Assembly (NCBI RefSeq): GCF_000688655.1
Contig: NZ_JIBO01000004.1
Coordinates: 72,577-80,598, forward strand
DNA: 8,022 nt
Direction of reading: 5' to 3'
Origin: Lonsdalea quercina subsp. quercina
GTDB lineage: Bacteria > Pseudomonadota > Gammaproteobacteria > Enterobacterales > Enterobacteriaceae
Within the stretch, counting starts at the first letter, position 1. Every line of letters begins with the position of its first letter. The notes beneath the pieces are model-generated. The model searched no databases. It had not been told where the DNA came from and saw only the letters and a program-made list of their open reading frames with translations. Shown piece by piece: positions 6,099 through 8,022 of the stretch. The position numbers were made by a program, and so were the translations under genes.

Positions 6099-6131
6099 AT
6101 ACCGCGCCGAAGAAGCTCTGCGCCGCGGTAT
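6099..6131. repeat. Second inverted repeat upstream of ahpC
   Basis: ATACCGCG (6099-6106) is the perfect complement of CGCGGTAT (6124-6131) around a 17-base spacer. It lies 13 bp after the hairpin that follows the ProC-like gene, so the two form a tandem structured block between the genes. No T-run follows. Confidence 0.4.
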
Positions 6132-6165
6132 CCCGTCCCGCCCATCGCCACCTATCGTTATTATG

Positions 6166-6202
6166 CAAGGTATCGCTTATTGATTCGATAATGACAACGC
6201 AT
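6166..6202 (+). promoter_or_regulatory. Weak candidate OxyR site upstream of ahpC
   Basis: Four tetranucleotides spaced by 7 bases (CAAG, TTAT, ATAA, GCAT) match the OxyR pattern ATAG-N7-CTAT-N7-ATAG-N7-CTAT at 10 of 16 positions, with the best fit in the central pair. An overlapping repeat TATCG...CGATA (6171-6190) is also present. ahpCF is OxyR-activated in E. coli and Salmonella. TTAGCC (6202-6207) and TACTTT (6226-6231), 18 bp apart, could be the poor -35/-10 of an activator-dependent promoter. Confidence 0.25.
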
Positions 6203-6263
6203 TAGCCCGCCGCCGCGCATTTCTGTACTTTAACCCCATACCAACACGCATGAGGATAAAGTG

Positions 6264-6827
6264 ATGTCAGTAATTAACACCAAAGTTAAACCATTCAAAA
6301 ACACGGCTTTCAAGAACGGTGAATTCATCGAAGTTACCGAAAAAGACATTGAAGGTAAGTGGAGTGTGTTCTTCTTTTACCCGGCTGACTTTACGTTTGT
6401 CTGCCCGACCGAATTGGGCGACGTGGCTGACTACTACGATGAATTCCAGGAGCGTGGCGTAGAAATCTACTCTGTGTCTACCGATACCCACTTTACGCAC
6501 AAAGCATGGCACGGCAGCTCAGATACCATCGGCAAGATCAAATACACCATGATCGGCGACCCGACAGGCCAGCTGAGCCGTAACTTCGAAAACCTGCGTG
6601 AAGCCGAAGGCCTGGCAGACCGTGGTACCTTCATCGTTGACCCGCAGGGCATTATCCAGGCGGTTGAGATCACCGCTGAAGGCATCGGCCGTGACGCTTC
6701 CGACCTGCTGCGCAAAGTGAAAGCCGCTCAGTACGTTGCCGCTCACCCAGGTGAAGTTTGCCCGGCAAAATGGAAAGAAGGTGAAGCGACTCTGGCTCCA
6801 TCTCTGGACCTGGTCGGCAAAATCTAA
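6264..6827 (+). CDS. ahpC: Alkyl hydroperoxide reductase subunit C (peroxiredoxin)
   Basis: Typical 2-Cys peroxiredoxin, 187 residues as in E. coli. It reduces hydrogen peroxide, organic hydroperoxides and peroxynitrite in the cytosol and is re-reduced by AhpF. The peroxidatic Cys47 is in FTFVCPTE (43-50), with the conserved Pro40 and Thr44 nearby and Arg120 in ADRGTF. The resolving Cys166 is in GEVCPAKW. The C-terminal [11 protein letters not shown] tail is present. A GTG lies directly before the ATG, giving a possible start at 6261. The ATG at 6264 is chosen because the family begins MS-INTK and GAGGA sits 7 bases upstream. It is the first gene of the ahpCF pair; a terminator separates it from ahpF. 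Codon use is visibly more biased to highly expressed codons than in the neighbouring genes, as expected for an abundant protein. Confidence 0.98.
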   Translation: MSVINTKVKPFKNTAFKNGEFIEVTEKDIEGKWSVFFFYPADFTFVCPTELGDVADYYDEFQERGVEIYSVSTDTHFTHKAWHGSSDTIGKIKYTMIGDPTGQLSRNFENLREAEGLADRGTFIVDPQGIIQAVEITAEGIGRDASDLLRKVKAAQYVAAHPGEVCPAKWKEGEATLAPSLDLVGKI

Positions 6828-6860
6828 GCCTGCTTTCGCTAATCATCTATTGATACTTTT

Positions 6861-6887
6861 ATCGGGTGCATAGCACCCGATTTTTTT
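6861..6887 (+). terminator. Intrinsic terminator between ahpC and ahpF
   Basis: ATCGGGTGC (6861-6869), loop ATA, then GCACCCGAT (6873-6881) form a perfect 9-bp stem followed directly by seven T (6881-6887, the first shared with the stem). This is a strong rho-independent terminator 33 bp after the ahpC stop and just 18 bp before the ahpF start. Leaky termination here would give more AhpC than AhpF, matching the need for excess peroxiredoxin. Confidence 0.9.
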
Positions 6888-6905
6888 CGCACTGAGGGAT
6901 AATCA

Positions 6906-8022
6906 ATGCTCGACAACACAATGAAAGTCCAGTTGAAAGCCTACCTGGAAAAATTAACCAAACCTGTTGAGTTAGTCGCGACGCTGGATGACTCAGCAAA
7001 ATCTTCTGAAGTCAGAGAATTGCTGACTGAGATCGCAGGATTATCTGAACAGGTCAGTTTCACCGAAAACAATGACCTGCCAGTGCGTAAGCCCTCTTTC
7101 CTGATCACCAATCCGGGTTCTCAGAGCGGTCCGCGTTTCGCCGGTGTCCCGATGGGCCACGAATTTACTTCGTTGGTGCTGGCACTGTTGCAGGTCGGCG
7201 GACACCCGTCTAAAGAATCTCAGGAATTGCTCGACCAGATTCGTGGTCTGGACGGCGAGTTCCATTTTGAAACTTACTACTCGCTGTCGTGTCACAACTG
7301 CCCCGACGTCGTTCAGGCGCTGAATCTGATGTCAGTGCTGAACCCGAACATCACCCACAGCGCGATTGATGGCGGTGTGTTCCAGGACGAAATCGAAAGC
7401 CGAAACGTCATGGGCGTGCCAACCGTGTTCCTGAATGGCGAACACTTCAGCCAGGGTCGTATGACGCTGAGCGAAATCGTCAACAAGATCGATACCGGCG
7501 CCAGCGCCAAGCAGGTTGAACAGCTGAATCAGCGTTCGGTCTACGACGTCCTGATCATCGGCAGCGGTCCTGCCGGGGCGGCGTCTGCGGTTTACTCTGC
7601 GCGTAAAGGCATCCGTACCGGCCTGATGGGCGAACGTTTCGGCGGCCAGATTCTGGATACCGTCGACATTGAAAACTACATCTCCGTGCCGAAAACAGAG
7701 GGCGCCAAGCTGGCGACCGCGCTGAAGAGCCACGTAGACGATTACGATGTGGACGTGATCGACGCGCAGACCGCTACGGCGCTGATCCCAGCCGCTGAAC
7801 CGGGCATGCCGCACCAGATTGAAACCGCCTCCGGCGCGGTATTGAAGTCCCGCACGGTCATCATTTCTACCGGCGCACGCTGGAGAAACATGAATGTGCC
7901 AGGTGAAGACCAGTACCGTACCCGAGGGGTCACCTATTGCCCGCACTGCGACGGCCCTCTGTTTAAAGGCAAGCACGTCGCAGTCATCGGCGGCGGTAAC
8001 TCTGGCGTCGAAGCGGCCATCG
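6906..8022 (+). CDS. ahpF: Alkyl hydroperoxide reductase subunit F (NADH:peroxiredoxin reductase), 3' part cut by window edge
   Basis: Flavoprotein disulfide reductase that passes electrons from NADH through FAD and two disulfides to AhpC. The window holds 372 codons of an expected ~521. The N-terminal tandem thioredoxin-like domain (about 1-200) has the active CxxC at Cys129-Cys132 (SCHNC) and the cis-proline GVPT at 170-173. The FAD-binding motif is GSGPAG (219-224), then GGQI (246-249). The thioredoxin-reductase-like redox centre is Cys345-Cys348 (YCPHCDG), and the NADH-binding GGGNSG (362-367) starts near the window end. All positions agree with E. coli AhpF. The start is ATG at 6906 with GAGG 8 bases upstream. 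An intrinsic terminator lies just ahead, so expression depends on read-through from ahpC or on a promoter not seen here. Confidence 0.98.
   Translation, partial: MLDNTMKVQLKAYLEKLTKPVELVATLDDSAKSSEVRELLTEIAGLSEQVSFTENNDLPVRKPSFLITNPGSQSGPRFAGVPMGHEFTSLVLALLQVGGHPSKESQELLDQIRGLDGEFHFETYYSLSCHNCPDVVQALNLMSVLNPNITHSAIDGGVFQDEIESRNVMGVPTVFLNGEHFSQGRMTLSEIVNKIDTGASAKQVEQLNQRSVYDVLIIGSGPAGAASAVYSARKGIRTGLMGERFGGQILDTVDIENYISVPKTEGAKLATALKSHVDDYDVDVIDAQTATALIPAAEPGMPHQIETASGAVLKSRTVIISTGARWRNMNVPGEDQYRTRGVTYCPHCDGPLFKGKHVAVIGGGNSGVEAAI

Noticed and set aside
7332..7976. 214-codon minus-strand open frame
   Set aside because: It lies wholly antisense to ahpF, whose motifs are unambiguous; His/Arg/Val-rich composition is typical of a shadow frame.
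1..8022. CRISPR arrays, tRNA or rRNA genes, insertion sequences, phage or toxin-antitoxin genes
   Set aside because: Nothing in either strand supports any of these; the window is an ordinary chromosomal transporter, metabolic and stress-defence region.

Overview
The window reads as chromosomal DNA of an enterobacterium (order Enterobacterales). AhpC is 187 residues with Cys47 and Cys166 and is followed by AhpF, whose Cys129/Cys132 and Cys345/Cys348 fall at the Escherichia coli numbering. Codon use is moderately GC-rich and ribosome binding sites are AGGA-type. The gene order on the left is not that of E. coli K-12. A plant-associated or soft-rot family such as Pectobacteriaceae is possible, but that is only an impression.

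Left third, minus strand (1-3455): a branched-chain amino acid type (LivJHMG-like, HAAT family) ABC importer operon. Transcription order is periplasmic binding protein (3455-2343), first permease (2297-1404), second permease (1411-521) and an ATPase (524 to beyond base 1). The two permease genes overlap by 8 bp and the second permease and ATPase genes overlap by 4 bp (ATGA). A small GC-rich hairpin sits in the only real gap, between the binding protein and the first permease. A second ATPase gene (LivF-like) would be expected beyond the left edge.

Middle (3456-5252): an AT-rich 676-bp divergent intergenic region, then a GntR/FadR-type (FCD) regulator gene on the plus strand (4132-4848), then a 404-bp gap. 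Reading toward the transporter, the divergent region holds a sigma-54 type -24/-12 element with exact GG-N10-GC spacing, a 15-of-19 match to the NtrC enhancer about 220 bp upstream of the predicted start, and a terminator-like hairpin in the predicted leader. This suggests the importer is a nitrogen-scavenging system that also has a local metabolite-sensing repressor or activator. The 404-bp gap contains an unusually long imperfect palindrome (core 5002-5059).

Right (5253-6053): a divergent pyrroline-5-carboxylate reductase (ProC) paralogue. It keeps the Rossmann fold and most family motifs, but the C-terminal SPGGTT substrate loop is SPAGVG, so the conserved Thr is missing and the substrate may differ from P5C. 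Two hairpins follow it. At the right end are ahpC (6264-6827), a strong intrinsic terminator (6861-6887), and the start of ahpF (6906 to the window end), together the NADH-dependent alkyl hydroperoxide reductase.

Working hypothesis: importer, FCD regulator and ProC-like reductase form a small N-regulated uptake and conversion locus for an unidentified amino acid or cyclic imine-related compound, next to the housekeeping ahpCF operon. The functional link is inferred from neighbourhood only.
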